A stretch of 64,000 bases of DNA from Pseudomonas sp. Z8(2022) (GTDB taxonomy: Bacteria; Pseudomonadota; Gammaproteobacteria; Pseudomonadales; Pseudomonadaceae), in the NCBI RefSeq assembly GCF_025837155.1, contig NZ_CP107549.1, positions 682,001 through 746,000 of the forward strand, given 5' to 3'. Made by a program: the position numbers and the translations under genes. Positions 1 through 9,045 of this stretch are shown piece by piece. How positions within the stretch are numbered: the stretch's first letter is position 1; each line of letters opens with the position of its first letter. The notes under the pieces are model-generated. The model had not been told where the DNA came from. It was given only the letters and a program-made list of their open reading frames with translations, and ran no database searches.

Positions 1-738
1 GAGTGGGGCCTCACCAATCAACGGCTTGTTTCCCAGCGAACTACCGGCCAGGGATACCGGTATGCGCACGTCGCTGCTGTAGAGATTGCGGCGAGGGTGG
101 GCGATCTGCAGCAAGTCTGCGTCGCCCTGGCCGAAACTGAGGATGTTCACCACATCCGCGATGGGTTTCATCAGGCTGTTGTAGCCGCCGACCAGGGTGT
201 TGGCGATCGAGGCGGGCGCGCTGTTGCTCATGCTGGACCCTCCGGCGCTGGCGCCGGCCAGGGTCATGGGACGACTGTCGCCGCTGGTCCAGCGCCAGAA
301 ACGATTGGTATCGGCGTTGCCTGGGGCGGAGATGTCGTCGTCGCTGAACAGACGCGCCTTCTGCTCGTACGTCAGCAGACGTTTCTCGGCGCTATTGAAA
401 ATGTCTGCGTTGCTGCGGGTCGGCAGCCCCTCGACCGTGTCGAGTTGCGCATACAGGCTGCGGTCGGCTGGTGAAATCGACGATATCTGACTGCGGTCGT
501 ACTGCGAGGGACTATGGTCGCGGCTGTTCTGCCCGAGGTAATCCTCGGTCGAGCCATACCAGACGGTGCGCTCCCAGGCCGCGTAGCGCGCCATTTCCTG
601 CGACTTGAAGGCCATGTCGGTGAGCTTGCCGATCACCGGTACGGCAACAAACATCAGCAGCAGGCAACCGGCAACCATGACCACGAACTCGGCCATCGCC
701 TGTCCACCGATGCGATGGGGCATGCAGGATGTCTTCAT
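1..738 (-). CDS. TadE-like prepilin/pilus assembly protein, partial at left edge
   Basis: The frame is open from an ATG at 738 to the window edge (246 codons, no stop), so the C-terminus lies outside. The N-terminus reads GGQAMAEF followed by one hydrophobic helix (VVMVAGCLLLMFVAVPVI). This fits a type IVb prepilin cleavage site: Gly, four residues, then Glu-Phe. The rest is polar and presumably periplasmic. The start codon overlaps the stop of the upstream TadG-like gene (ATGA), so the two are translationally coupled. TadE proteins are minor pseudopilins of Flp/Tad systems. Assignment to that role rests on the N-terminus and on the neighbours; the body is not recognised. Confidence 0.7.
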   Translation of the reverse strand, partial: MKTSCMPHRIGGQAMAEFVVMVAGCLLLMFVAVPVIGKLTDMAFKSQEMARYAAWERTVWYGSTEDYLGQNSRDHSPSQYDRSQISSISPADRSLYAQLDTVEGLPTRSNADIFNSAEKRLLTYEQKARLFSDDDISAPGNADTNRFWRWTSGDSRPMTLAGASAGGSSMSNSAPASIANTLVGGYNSLMKPIADVVNILSFGQGDADLLQIAHPRRNLYSSDVRIPVSLAGSSLGNKPLIGEAPL

Positions 739-2747
739 TGCAGTGTATCCAGCATGCCGGCCTTGACCTTTTCCAGCACACTGCCGCTGATTTCGTTGAT
801 CACCGGTTTGGCGACCGGGGCGATCACCGGCGGCAACTTCTCCAGGGCACGGTCGATGCCTGGCAGGATCAGGTAGTCGGTCGCCACATCCATCAGCAGA
901 CCGACCACGGTCGCCGGGCCGAAGTCCGACAGGCCCAGCACGTCGGCGAGATCGATTTCGCCGGACGCGATCATCTGCACGACCTTGCTCGGTTCGCGCA
1001 GGCGGGCATCCCACCAGGGACTGTACTGGTTGGGGGATTCATCCCGACCGGGCGGCGGGGCGAAGTAGGTCTCGGCCGAGGAGATGGTCATCATGCGCTC
1101 GGAATCGCCGCCCCAGGCAAAGTCCATCGGGTTATCGCGTGTATCGGTATCCAGCGCGAAGCGACCCTGACGAAGGTTCAGGCTGCTCGGGTTGTCGCTG
1201 GTTTTTATGGCTGACAGCGGCTTGGAGACGGCAACGGTAAATTCCTTGCTACGTCCGCTTTCGGCGTGCGCTTCTCCCAGGGCGAAGAACGAAGGCGAGC
1301 CGCTATAGCCTGTGGTGACGTCTTCGGCACGGTTCAGACCATAGATGCTCAGCACGTTGCCCCAGGCCCAGGTGGCGGCGTGGATTGGGTCCATGGCGTC
1401 ACCATAGGGGGTCTTCGATATCAGGCCGGCTTCGACAGGCGTTCCCCACTGCGGGCCGAACAGCTTTTCGTCACCGACGTTAGTCACCAACTGATGCGTC
1501 GCTCCGCCTAGCGGGATGCCCATGCCAAAGCCGAACTCCAGTGGCGGAACATCGACGCAGCCGAGCACGGGCAGGCAGATGCGTATCTGCAAACCGACGT
1601 CGATCTGGAAGCCGATCGAGCTGTGATCCACCGAGGCCCATCCGTAAACCGGTGTCTTGCTGCCGACGGCCGACGTGCTGAGCGGGTTGTAGACGTAGGC
1701 GGTGCCACCTTCGTTACCCACGCCGACGAAGGCCGCCAGGTTCAGCTTGATCTCGAGAAAACCCAGGGAGAAATTCAGCGAGAGGTCCAGTGACGGACCG
1801 AAGTTGAAGTCGCGCTGATTCAGCCAGGTGTTGCGCTGTGTGTTGACCAGCGCTGCGTATTCTCGAGCGGCGTTGCGTGAGTCAATATCGTTGGGCGTGC
1901 CAGTTTTGCTGTGCATCTCCGGTGCAACGTTGACCAGCATTGAGCTAGGCATCAGGTCACCGGTCTTGGAGCCGAGGAAATCGGCCAGAAACCCTTGGTC
2001 GTCAGGCTCTTCCAGGCCTTCGGAGTTATTGGGCGACGTCGGCAGCGTTCCGCCCGGGGGCGGCTCGCTGGCTACCAGTTGGGTGAGCAGATCCTGCACC
2101 GGCAACATGTCGGCGAAGTAGGTCAGGATGAAGTTCTGAATCAGCAGCGCGGTGCTTAGCGGCGCCACTTCGAGTGTGTCGCCGCCGGGTTTGTCCATCA
2201 CGTGCCGGCCGACCACGTCTGCGGCTATTTTTGTCTGCGCCTCGAAGGTGGCAATGGCGAAGGCTTTCTGGAAAAAACCCATGATGGTGTTGAAGCTTGA
2301 TACCACCTGTGGATAAACATTGACCACCGGTAGCGAAACGAAGCGCGCGCCAATTCCAAGGATTTGCCACGGCAGTGTGGCGATGCTGACCACGTCACCA
2401 ATGGTTGGGCGCGGAATGATGATGGCAATCGGTAACTGATAGATCGGGAAGCTGTTGATCCACCGCGGCATGTTGGCGTAGCGCTTGCCCCAGGAAGCCA
2501 GCGCCACGACCTGACCGACCGACAGCTCATTGGCGACGATAGCGCGGTTGGTGTAGGCGATCAGGTTCTGGTGGCGAGCAAACAGCTTGGCTTGGGAATA
2601 GGCCGCAGCATCGGCGGCGTTTTCGACCTGCACGCGGTCACGGGTTAGGATGCCCTGGTTGAAAAGCAGGATCATCCCAAGCCCGATCAGCCCCATGAAC
2701 AGCAGGCCAAATACCATGGCCTGACCATTCTGCCGTCTGTTTCTCAC
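735..2747 (-). CDS. TadG-like pilus assembly protein
   Basis: 670 aa. After a short basic start comes NGQAMVFGLLFMGLIGLGM, a prepilin-like Gly-Gln-Ala-Met segment running into one membrane helix. It is followed by an amphipathic stretch (QVENAADAAAYSQAKL) typical of TadG/TadE-like proteins (PF13400 type). The remaining roughly 580 residues are a large periplasmic domain that I cannot assign. It lies 22 bp downstream of the Flp-like pilin gene and overlaps the TadE-like gene by 4 bp, so the three form one operon. TadG proteins are thought to act at the envelope during Flp pilus assembly. Here the role is inferred from the N-terminus and context. Confidence 0.75.
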   Translation of the reverse strand: MRNRRQNGQAMVFGLLFMGLIGLGMILLFNQGILTRDRVQVENAADAAAYSQAKLFARHQNLIAYTNRAIVANELSVGQVVALASWGKRYANMPRWINSFPIYQLPIAIIIPRPTIGDVVSIATLPWQILGIGARFVSLPVVNVYPQVVSSFNTIMGFFQKAFAIATFEAQTKIAADVVGRHVMDKPGGDTLEVAPLSTALLIQNFILTYFADMLPVQDLLTQLVASEPPPGGTLPTSPNNSEGLEEPDDQGFLADFLGSKTGDLMPSSMLVNVAPEMHSKTGTPNDIDSRNAAREYAALVNTQRNTWLNQRDFNFGPSLDLSLNFSLGFLEIKLNLAAFVGVGNEGGTAYVYNPLSTSAVGSKTPVYGWASVDHSSIGFQIDVGLQIRICLPVLGCVDVPPLEFGFGMGIPLGGATHQLVTNVGDEKLFGPQWGTPVEAGLISKTPYGDAMDPIHAATWAWGNVLSIYGLNRAEDVTTGYSGSPSFFALGEAHAESGRSKEFTVAVSKPLSAIKTSDNPSSLNLRQGRFALDTDTRDNPMDFAWGGDSERMMTISSAETYFAPPPGRDESPNQYSPWWDARLREPSKVVQMIASGEIDLADVLGLSDFGPATVVGLLMDVATDYLILPGIDRALEKLPPVIAPVAKPVINEISGSVLEKVKAGMLDTLQ

Positions 2748-2769
2748 CGCGCGTGCTCAGCTCTGCCGA

Positions 2770-3027
2770 TTACTGACGCTCGTCTTGCTTGAAACTGCCG
2801 AGATTATGAGCGGTGCCGCCTGCCTGTTGAGCCTCGGTGCCGGTGGCCTTGGCCGCCTGCGTGGCCTCTCCGCCGCCCAGTTCGGCGGCCATGTCACCGA
2901 CCTGCTCACGTACGGTGCTACCGAACAGGTTGTAGACGACGATTGCAGAGATGGCTATCAGTGCAACGATGATGATGTATTCGGTCATTCCCTGACCTAG
3001 TTGGCGGGTGCGTGACTTCATGGGCAT
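2770..3027 (-). CDS. Flp/type IVb-like pilin
   Basis: 85 aa. Near the N-terminus is LGQGMTEYIIIVALIAISAI. This gives the Flp processing motif (Gly, four residues, Glu-Tyr) followed by the hydrophobic assembly helix. The tail after residue about 40 is small, Ala/Gly-rich and acidic. A good Shine-Dalgarno (AGGAG) sits 7 nt before the ATG at 3027; a second Met two codons on is possible. It is first in an operon with TadG-like and TadE-like genes. No TadA ATPase, prepilin peptidase or secretin is visible here, so the assembly machinery, if any, lies left of the window. Substrate and function (adhesion, biofilm) are inferred from the family only. Confidence 0.82.
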   Translation of the reverse strand: MPMKSRTRQLGQGMTEYIIIVALIAISAIVVYNLFGSTVREQVGDMAAELGGGEATQAAKATGTEAQQAGGTAHNLGSFKQDERQ

Positions 3028-3403
3028 AGTAGCGCTCCTGAGATTGGGGCCTGAATCAAGCAGGTTCCCGCCGCGTGATTACGGGCAGGCACTGCGAGTG
3101 ATATTGAGCGGAACTTTAAGTGGCCCCGATTGTCCTGCGCCCCGTTCGTTCAGATAGGTTTTCGGTCGATATCTTGAAAATGTACTTTGCATTCATTCAC
3201 GATATGCGCCGTTTGCCCTTGAACAGGGCCCGTAGAGGCTCTGGATCGCGCTTTTTGAGCTGTTGATCAATGGGTCAGGAATTGTCGGTGGAAGGAGTCA
3301 CGCCTTTTTGAAACGGCGCTTGGCGATGTTGGTCGGGTGCTGCTGCCAGTTACTAACTAGAAGAAACGAGTCGTTCGCGACTTGAACAACGAGGTGGCGG
3401 TCA
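3028..3403. other. Divergent intergenic region, 376 bp
   Basis: This gap separates the minus-strand Flp-like operon from the plus-strand two-component operon and must hold promoters for both. I see the AGGAG ribosome site for the pilin at 3033-3037 and a GAGG about 10 nt before the ATG at 3404. I could not assign a convincing sigma-70 or sigma-54 promoter or an operator. The short open frames on either strand look like chance frames. Confidence 0.5.
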
Positions 3404-3934
3404 ATGTTATTGAAAACGGTTCGTTGCAACGCTCCTGCCCAGGGGCGCAAGCAAGCCGTGCGTGCCGTGGTAGCGCTGGGGCTGATGGTGTTGGCTGCCG
3501 TGACGCATGCGGAAGGCCTGTTCTCTCCGATGTTGACGCTGCGTATGGGCGATCGGGTGGTGACGCTTGAGCGGGAGCAACTCGATGCGATGGTCCAGTC
3601 CGAGTTGCAAACCAGTACCACGTTGCAACCGCAGATCGGCCGGTGGCAGGGAGTGCTGGGGCGTGATCTGCTGGCTCATCTGGGAATCCCCGAGGGCGTG
3701 GTCAGGCCCATGACCATGCGTTCTTGGGACGATTACCGCATCGACATGACCACCGAGGACTTTTATCTCTGGGATGTGTTGATTGCCACCCGTCTCAATG
3801 GCGAGCTTCTTGGAGTGGAAGACCTCGGGCCATTGCGTGTGATCTATCCGCGCGACCAGCATAAAGCGCTTCAGGATTCACGCTTCGACCACCGCTGGGT
3901 ATGGCTGCTGCGCAGCATCGAGGTGACTCCCTGA
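3404..3934 (+). CDS. Periplasmic molybdopterin-oxidoreductase-like fold protein
   Basis: 176 aa with a signal peptide (basic residues, then VVALGLMVLAAVTHA). The mature part (GRWQGVLGRDLLAHLG, MRSWDDYRIDM, LGPLRVIYPRD) resembles the sulfite-oxidase/YedY-like molybdopterin-binding fold in a short form. I see no clear cofactor-binding cysteine, so it may be a sensor or accessory protein rather than an enzyme. Its stop overlaps the start of the response regulator by one base (TGATG), and the histidine kinase follows. This suggests it is a periplasmic partner of that two-component system. Small proteins of this type next to a regulator/kinase pair occur in other Pseudomonas, from memory. Confidence 0.6.
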   Translation: MLLKTVRCNAPAQGRKQAVRAVVALGLMVLAAVTHAEGLFSPMLTLRMGDRVVTLEREQLDAMVQSELQTSTTLQPQIGRWQGVLGRDLLAHLGIPEGVVRPMTMRSWDDYRIDMTTEDFYLWDVLIATRLNGELLGVEDLGPLRVIYPRDQHKALQDSRFDHRWVWLLRSIEVTP

Positions 3935-4986
3935 TGGGCGCCTCGGGCAAGGTTCGCGTGCTGTGTATCGAAGACGAGCGAATGCTATTGGATGACCTGC
4001 GCGACGAGTTGTGTGCCGCAGGTTACGAAGTGAGCACGGCGGAATCCGCGCACCAGGCGTTCAAGCTGCTGGGCGAATTCACTCCGGATCTGATTCTGTG
4101 CGACGTGATGCTGGGGGGGGATGACGCAGCGGATGGCTATGCGGTTCTGCGGCACGTTCGAGATCAGCGTCCGGATCTGCTGGCTACACCGTTCATCTTC
4201 CTCACGGCATTGAGTGAACGTGATGACCTGCTGCAGGCGAAGCTGCATGGCGTCGACGATTATCTGGTCAAGCCGGTTGACTACGATCTGTTATTGGCGA
4301 CGATGTCCGCTCGTTTGCAGCAGGTCGGTCGATTGAAGGGCGCCCGAAGCAGTTCTCGCGACGAGCAGGTGGAACGCATGCGCAGCGTACTGTCGCAACT
4401 GCCGGGGGCGGTATTGCTTTGCGATGGCGATGGGCGGCTGCTTTATGCCAATCAGCGCTCCCAGCACCTGCTCCAGGAACAGGCGCTATGGCGGGTGGAC
4501 GGCGCCGGAACGGTGATCTGGCCACATGCTGTGCCCGAATCGGTACGCCAGTTGCATCTGAACCTTCGGCAGATGTCTGCGCTGCCAGGAGAGTCTCGTC
4601 GGGTACAGACTCTGGACATGCGCAACTCCGGCGACAACGCATTGGTCAGCCTGATCAAGGTCGATTGTGGTGATGCCTCGATGGTGGCTGCCTGTCAGTT
4701 GTTTGCCCTGTTCATCTGCAACGCACAGAGCCGCCCGGCGCCTGATGAGGAGGCGCTGCGCATGCTGTTCGGTCTGACGCGCACAGAAGCCAAGGTTGCG
4801 CGGCTCCTGGCGCTTGGCAAGCGTAGTGAAGAAGTGGCAGAAGTCTTGTTTGTGTCGGCTACCACCGTCGCCTTTCACCTGCGTAATCTCTTTCAGAAAA
4901 CCGGAGTTTCTCGACAGAGTGACCTGGTGGCACTGATCCTTGCTGCTGGCTGGACTTTGCCGAATCTCGGTGGGGAGCAGTTGTGA
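3934..4986 (+). CDS. Response regulator with LuxR-type HTH output
   Basis: 350 aa counted from the ATG that overlaps the preceding stop. An earlier in-frame start at 3901 would overlap the upstream gene and is less likely. Residues 7-122 form a receiver domain with acidic pocket (ED at 13-14), phospho-acceptor Asp57 in LILCDVML and Lys113 in LVKP. A central stretch (about 147-260, LSQLPGAVLLCDGDGRLLYA) looks PAS-like. The C-terminus (LTRTEAKVARLLALGKRSEE, then TTVAFHLRNLFQKTG) is a LuxR/NarL helix-turn-helix. The stop overlaps the kinase GTG start. Being divergent from the pilin operon, it is the obvious candidate regulator for it; this is an inference from position. Confidence 0.85.
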   Translation: MGASGKVRVLCIEDERMLLDDLRDELCAAGYEVSTAESAHQAFKLLGEFTPDLILCDVMLGGDDAADGYAVLRHVRDQRPDLLATPFIFLTALSERDDLLQAKLHGVDDYLVKPVDYDLLLATMSARLQQVGRLKGARSSSRDEQVERMRSVLSQLPGAVLLCDGDGRLLYANQRSQHLLQEQALWRVDGAGTVIWPHAVPESVRQLHLNLRQMSALPGESRRVQTLDMRNSGDNALVSLIKVDCGDASMVAACQLFALFICNAQSRPAPDEEALRMLFGLTRTEAKVARLLALGKRSEEVAEVLFVSATTVAFHLRNLFQKTGVSRQSDLVALILAAGWTLPNLGGEQL

Positions 4987-6338
4987 GGGCAGCAAGGTGG
5001 CTGCGAGCGCTGGCGCTTTTGCTGGTGGTATTTTTCGGCGGGCTGCTGAGCTACAGCCTGATTGCGCTGCTGGATCTGCAAGAGGAACTTGCCGAGGACC
5101 TGGGGGAGAACATGGTCTGGGCTGCAGGTCAGGCCACCTATCAGGCCAGTCTGCTGCTGCAGGCGAGTCAGTTGCCCAGTGAGGGGCATCGGGGCAATGC
5201 TGCATTGCAGCGACATCTTTTGCGGGCGCGGCTGGAGGTTCTGCTGTCCCCTAGCCAGGCCAATTTCATGCAGCGCGCCGGTGTGCTCGAGCAGCTGCAG
5301 CAGGCCAGAAATCAGCTCGGGGAGGCCGACGTCGATCACGCGGCGATGCAGGCGCTGCTTCACGATATCGGTCGCAAGATCATGCAGGTCGAGCGCGAGC
5401 AGGCCGGTGAGCGTCGCGACGCCTACAAGCGACTGATGCATCAACTGATTTTGTCGATTCTCTGCGTCATGGCCGCTGGCGGGGTGCTGTGCTGGCAGTT
5501 ACTGCGCAGCATGTGGGCGAGCCAGCGAGCTCACGACCAGATTGCCGAGCAGCATCGCCACGCCCGTAAGCTGCTCAGTGACCTGGAGCACGAGCGCTCG
5601 GTGCGATTGCGCTATCGCGATTTCGTCTCGTTGATGTCACATCAGTTGCGTACTCCCTTGTCGGTCATCGACTCCAGTGCTCAGCGACTGATGCGCCAGA
5701 ATGGAAGCGAGTCGGGCCCAGTGGCCGAGCGGTCGCAGCGCATCCGCTCTTCGGTAGGGCAACTCAACCGCCTGGTTGGGCGCCTGCTCGACGGACTGCG
5801 GCTGGACGAGACGGGTACCTTGGTACAGAGCTCCCTGGTACTGTCGCGCTGCCTCTGGCGGGATATCGTCAGTGAGGCTATTGAACGCTTCGCTGACACG
5901 CTGGCGGGGCGGCAGGTGCAGCAGGAATGGGCCCTGGAGTGTGAAGGGCAACTGCTTTGCGACCGCCTGTGGAGCGTGGAGATTCTCGTCAACCTGCTGT
6001 CGAACGCGCATAAGTACAGTCCGCCAGACCAGCCGATCCTGATCAGGGTATGGAGACGAGACAACTGGTTGTATTGCGCCGTACGTGATTTTGGCACTGG
6101 CGTGCCGGAGGCGGAGCATGCGCAGATCTTCGAGCGCTTCTATCGCCGCGCCGGTACCCAGCATCTGAGCGGTGTTGGGCTGGGACTGCCGATTGCCCGC
6201 ACGCTGGCACAGTGGCAGGGGGGTAGTCTGAGCGTGCGCAACGCCGAGGATGGCGGCGCCGTATTTACCCTGGCACTTCCCATCGGCAGCGGCGATGACG
6301 ATATCGCCCAGACTACGGCCCTAGTGCTTCCCGCCTGA
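4983..6338 (+). CDS. Membrane sensor histidine kinase
   Basis: 451 aa starting at GTG 4983 (GTGA overlap with the regulator). There are two membrane segments, about residues 7-29 and 155-175. The periplasmic loop of about 120 residues is helical and Gln-rich with no known ligand domain seen. A short coiled linker leads to the HisKA box SLMSHQLRTPLS with phospho-acceptor His220. The catalytic domain has an N box (LLSNAHKYSP), G1 (VRDFGTGVPE) and G2 (GVGLGLPIA). The gene is the last of a three-gene operon and is expected to phosphorylate the preceding regulator. The signal is unknown; the upstream periplasmic protein may contribute. Confidence 0.88.
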   Translation: MRAARWLRALALLLVVFFGGLLSYSLIALLDLQEELAEDLGENMVWAAGQATYQASLLLQASQLPSEGHRGNAALQRHLLRARLEVLLSPSQANFMQRAGVLEQLQQARNQLGEADVDHAAMQALLHDIGRKIMQVEREQAGERRDAYKRLMHQLILSILCVMAAGGVLCWQLLRSMWASQRAHDQIAEQHRHARKLLSDLEHERSVRLRYRDFVSLMSHQLRTPLSVIDSSAQRLMRQNGSESGPVAERSQRIRSSVGQLNRLVGRLLDGLRLDETGTLVQSSLVLSRCLWRDIVSEAIERFADTLAGRQVQQEWALECEGQLLCDRLWSVEILVNLLSNAHKYSPPDQPILIRVWRRDNWLYCAVRDFGTGVPEAEHAQIFERFYRRAGTQHLSGVGLGLPIARTLAQWQGGSLSVRNAEDGGAVFTLALPIGSGDDDIAQTTALVLPA

Positions 6339-6486
6339 TCGCGCGACCGCACTGGCCCTCGCCCGGCTGCGGGGTACGACGTGGCGCGTTATAGTGACGT
6401 ACGTGATCGAAAACCGCAGAATGGCGCCTTCGCTCTGTTGTTCGGGGTGTATCTCTTATGCTTTTGGGTAGGTTGCTAAACCAATC

Positions 6487-7371
6487 ATGCGAATGCGGTT
6501 GTTACTTTTGGGGGGCGGCAACGCCTTGGGAAAGGCCCTGGTGCATCAGGGTGCCGAGGAGGGCATCGGCTTTCTCGCGCCTCGTCCACTACAAGATGGC
6601 TGGGATGCGAAGAGCCTGACCGAGTTGCTTGACGACACCCGCCCGGATGCCGTGATCAACCTCGCCTATTACTTCGACTGGTTTCAGGCCGAGTCGGTAG
6701 CAGAGCCGCGTCTGCACACTCAGGAGCGTGCCGTGGAGCGTCTGGCCGAGTTGTGCCAGCATCACTCCATCGTACTGCTGCAGCCATCCAGCTATCGTGT
6801 TTTTGATGGTTCACGGGTCACTGCTTACAGCGAAAAGGAAGAGTCGATCCCTCTCGGGCCGCGTGGCCAGGCGCTATGGAGACTGGAGCAGAGTGTGCGC
6901 GCGATCTGCCCGCGGCATGTGCTGCTGCGCTTCGGCTGGTTGCTAGATGACAGCCGCGAAGGGTTGCTGGGACGCTTTCTGCAGCGGGCCGAGCGCGACG
7001 ATGCGCTGTATCTCGCCGATGACCGGCGCGGCAATCCCACCCCGGTGGACGATGCTGCGCGGGTGATTCTGGCCGTTCTCAAGCAGCTCGACTGCGAGTC
7101 GCCCTTGTGGGGCACCTATCACTACGGTGGTCATGAGGCCAGTACATCGCTGAGCCTGGGGCAGGCGGTACTGAGCGAGGCGCGCCACTATCGCAGCAAT
7201 CTGGTCGAGGATATCGCGCCCCAGGCGCATGCCGCCCGCCCGGATGCTGCCGACGAGCCGCAGCACGCCGTACTGGCCTGCAAGAAAATTCTTCACACCT
7301 TTGGCATCAAACCGCGCGCCTGGCGCTCCGGTCTGCCGAGCCTGCTGGATCGTTATTACCGTCATGGCTGA
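6487..7371 (+). CDS. RmlD-like sugar-nucleotide reductase family protein
   Basis: 294 aa. The N-terminus LLLLGGGNALGKALVHQ is a variant Rossmann nucleotide-binding loop of the extended SDR type. The overall pattern (PDAVINLAYYFDW, SSYRVFDGS, LRFGWLLDD, NPTPVDDAARVIL) matches the dTDP-4-dehydrorhamnose reductase (RmlD) family. The usual YxxxK is not evident (the region reads YSEKEESIPLGP), so activity is uncertain. It overlaps the following epimerase by 8 bp. The pair lies beside oprG, which matches the PA4069-PA4068-oprG arrangement as I recall it. A role in surface polysaccharide or nucleotide-sugar metabolism is plausible but unproven. A start at Met 6493 is possible. Confidence 0.65.
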   Translation: MRMRLLLLGGGNALGKALVHQGAEEGIGFLAPRPLQDGWDAKSLTELLDDTRPDAVINLAYYFDWFQAESVAEPRLHTQERAVERLAELCQHHSIVLLQPSSYRVFDGSRVTAYSEKEESIPLGPRGQALWRLEQSVRAICPRHVLLRFGWLLDDSREGLLGRFLQRAERDDALYLADDRRGNPTPVDDAARVILAVLKQLDCESPLWGTYHYGGHEASTSLSLGQAVLSEARHYRSNLVEDIAPQAHAARPDAADEPQHAVLACKKILHTFGIKPRAWRSGLPSLLDRYYRHG

Positions 7372-8284
7372 AATTCTCGTAACCGGCGGTGCCGGCTTTA
7401 TCGGTTCGCATCTGGTCGACGCCCTGCTGGCTGCCGGTCACGGTGTGCGCGTGCTGGACAATCTGTCGATGGGCAAGCGCAGCAATCTGCCGCCGGACAA
7501 CCCGCGCTTGAGCTTCATCGAAGGGGATGTCGCCGATGCCGAGGTGGTCTCCCGTGCAGTCGCGGGCTGTTCGGCCGTGGCTCATCTGGCTGCTGTGGCG
7601 TCGGTGCAGGCGTCGGTGGATGACCCTGTAGCGACTCATCAGAGCAACTTCATCGGCACCCTGAATGTCTGCGAGGCCATGCGCAGGCATGGCGTGCGGC
7701 GTGTGATCTACGCTTCCAGCGCGGCGATCTACGGCAACAATGGGGAAGGCGTGGCGATCGACGAAGCCACTGCCAAGGCACCGTTGACGCCCTATGCGGC
7801 CGACAAGCTGGCCAGTGAGCATTACCTGGATTTCTACCGCCGCCAACACGGGCTGGAGCCGGCGGTGTTCCGTTTCTTCAATGTCTTCGGGCCGCGCCAG
7901 GATCCATCGTCGCCATACTCGGGGGTGATCAGCATCTTCACCCGGCGGGCGCAGCAGGGGCTGCCGATCAGCGTCTTTGGCGATGGCGAGCAGACCCGTG
8001 ACTTCTTCTATGTTGGCGACCTGATCGAGCTACTGCAGCAGGGCCTGCTTGGCGACTTCGTCGAAGTGCCGGTGAATGTCGGCTGGAACCAGGCGGTCAG
8101 TCTCAATCAGCTGCTGGCGGAGATCGGTACGCTGTGTGCCGGCCTGCCAGAGGTGACGTACCTGCCGGCGCGTTCTGGCGATATACGCCATTCGCGGGCC
8201 GATAACGCGCGTTTGCAGGCTCATTACCGCATGCCGCAGCAGACGCCGCTGCGCGAAGGATTGCGGCAACTGCTCGGGCTGTGA
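7364..8284 (+). CDS. NAD-dependent epimerase/dehydratase (UDP-glucose epimerase-like)
   Basis: 306 aa from the ATG at 7364; the frame extends upstream, but that part lies inside the previous gene. ILVTGGAGFIGSHLVDALL is a textbook NAD-binding motif. Also present are DNLSMGKRSN, the catalytic Ser (YASSAAIYG) and Tyr/Lys (PYAADKLASEHY), and NVFGPRQDP. These are hallmarks of GalE/WbpP-type extended SDR enzymes that interconvert UDP-sugars. It is coupled to the upstream RmlD-like gene and followed by a strong terminator. The exact sugar is not predictable from sequence alone. Confidence 0.85.
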   Translation: MAEILVTGGAGFIGSHLVDALLAAGHGVRVLDNLSMGKRSNLPPDNPRLSFIEGDVADAEVVSRAVAGCSAVAHLAAVASVQASVDDPVATHQSNFIGTLNVCEAMRRHGVRRVIYASSAAIYGNNGEGVAIDEATAKAPLTPYAADKLASEHYLDFYRRQHGLEPAVFRFFNVFGPRQDPSSPYSGVISIFTRRAQQGLPISVFGDGEQTRDFFYVGDLIELLQQGLLGDFVEVPVNVGWNQAVSLNQLLAEIGTLCAGLPEVTYLPARSGDIRHSRADNARLQAHYRMPQQTPLREGLRQLLGL

Positions 8285-8296
8285 ATCGGGCCCATG

Positions 8297-8322
8297 AAAA
8301 AGCCGGCTTTCGCCGGCTTTTT
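8297..8322. terminator. Bidirectional rho-independent terminator
   Basis: Stem AAAAAGCCGGC / GCCGGCTTTTT with a TTTC loop. It lies between the convergent epimerase and oprG genes and has A and T runs on both sides, so it can serve both strands. Confidence 0.9.
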
Positions 8323-8339
8323 CGTTTCTGCGAGGGCTG

Positions 8340-9002
8340 TCAGAACTTGTAGCCCAGGCCGACCATGTAGACGAAGGGATCGACGTCCACATCGACGCTG
8401 ACCTTGGTGGTGCCAGCGTAGGTGGTGCCCTTGGTTTCGATGTCGATGTAGCGGATCTGGGCGTTGAGCATCAGGTTGTCGGTCAGCATGTAGTCAGCGC
8501 CGATCTGCGCCGCCAGGCCCCAGGAATCCTTCAGGTCCAGGCCGCGGAAGTTGTTAGCTTCCGCTTCGCTGCTGAGCTTGTCGTCGAAGAACCACGTGTA
8601 GTTGATGCCGGCACCGACATAGGGCTGGAAGGCCGATTTGCTGTCGAGCGGGTAGTAAACCAGGCTCAGGGTCGGCGGCAGGTGCTTGACCGAGCCCAGC
8701 TTCAGGCCACCGAGACCTTTGGTGCCGATGTCGTGGCTGAACGGAGTGGCCGCCAGCAGTTCGATGCCGAGCTTGTCGGTGAGCATGTAGGCGAAGTTCA
8801 GACCCAGCTGGGTGTCACTGTCGAGGGTTGCGCCGGTGCCTGCGGCCTTGGCGCCGCCAATCTTGACGTTCGAGCTCTTTTCATGCGGATCGACGGTAAC
8901 GGCACCGGCGCGAACGATGATGTCGCCAGCCTGGTGGGCCTGGGCAATGGGGGCGGCGATTGCCAGTGCCAGCAGTGAGGCAGTGAACAGTGACTTGTAC
9001 AT
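8340..9002 (-). CDS. oprG: Outer membrane protein OprG (OmpW family)
   Basis: 220 aa with a signal peptide ending at AQA (residues 1-22). The OmpW pattern follows: GDIIVRAGAVTVDPHEKSS, LGLNFAYMLTDKLGIELLA, LPPTLSLVYYPL, YVGAGINYTWFFD, and a C-terminal aromatic residue (VGLGYKF) needed for beta-barrel assembly. It should form an eight-stranded barrel for small hydrophobic or amino-acid-like solutes. P. aeruginosa OprG is known to be induced under low oxygen through Anr. A candidate Anr box lies upstream (separate entry). Position next to the epimerase pair supports the name. Confidence 0.93.
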   Translation of the reverse strand: MYKSLFTASLLALAIAAPIAQAHQAGDIIVRAGAVTVDPHEKSSNVKIGGAKAAGTGATLDSDTQLGLNFAYMLTDKLGIELLAATPFSHDIGTKGLGGLKLGSVKHLPPTLSLVYYPLDSKSAFQPYVGAGINYTWFFDDKLSSEAEANNFRGLDLKDSWGLAAQIGADYMLTDNLMLNAQIRYIDIETKGTTYAGTTKVSVDVDVDPFVYMVGLGYKF

Positions 9003-9045
9003 AGCGAGCTCCAGTTCGAGTCGGTTGTGTATTTGGCTGAGATCA

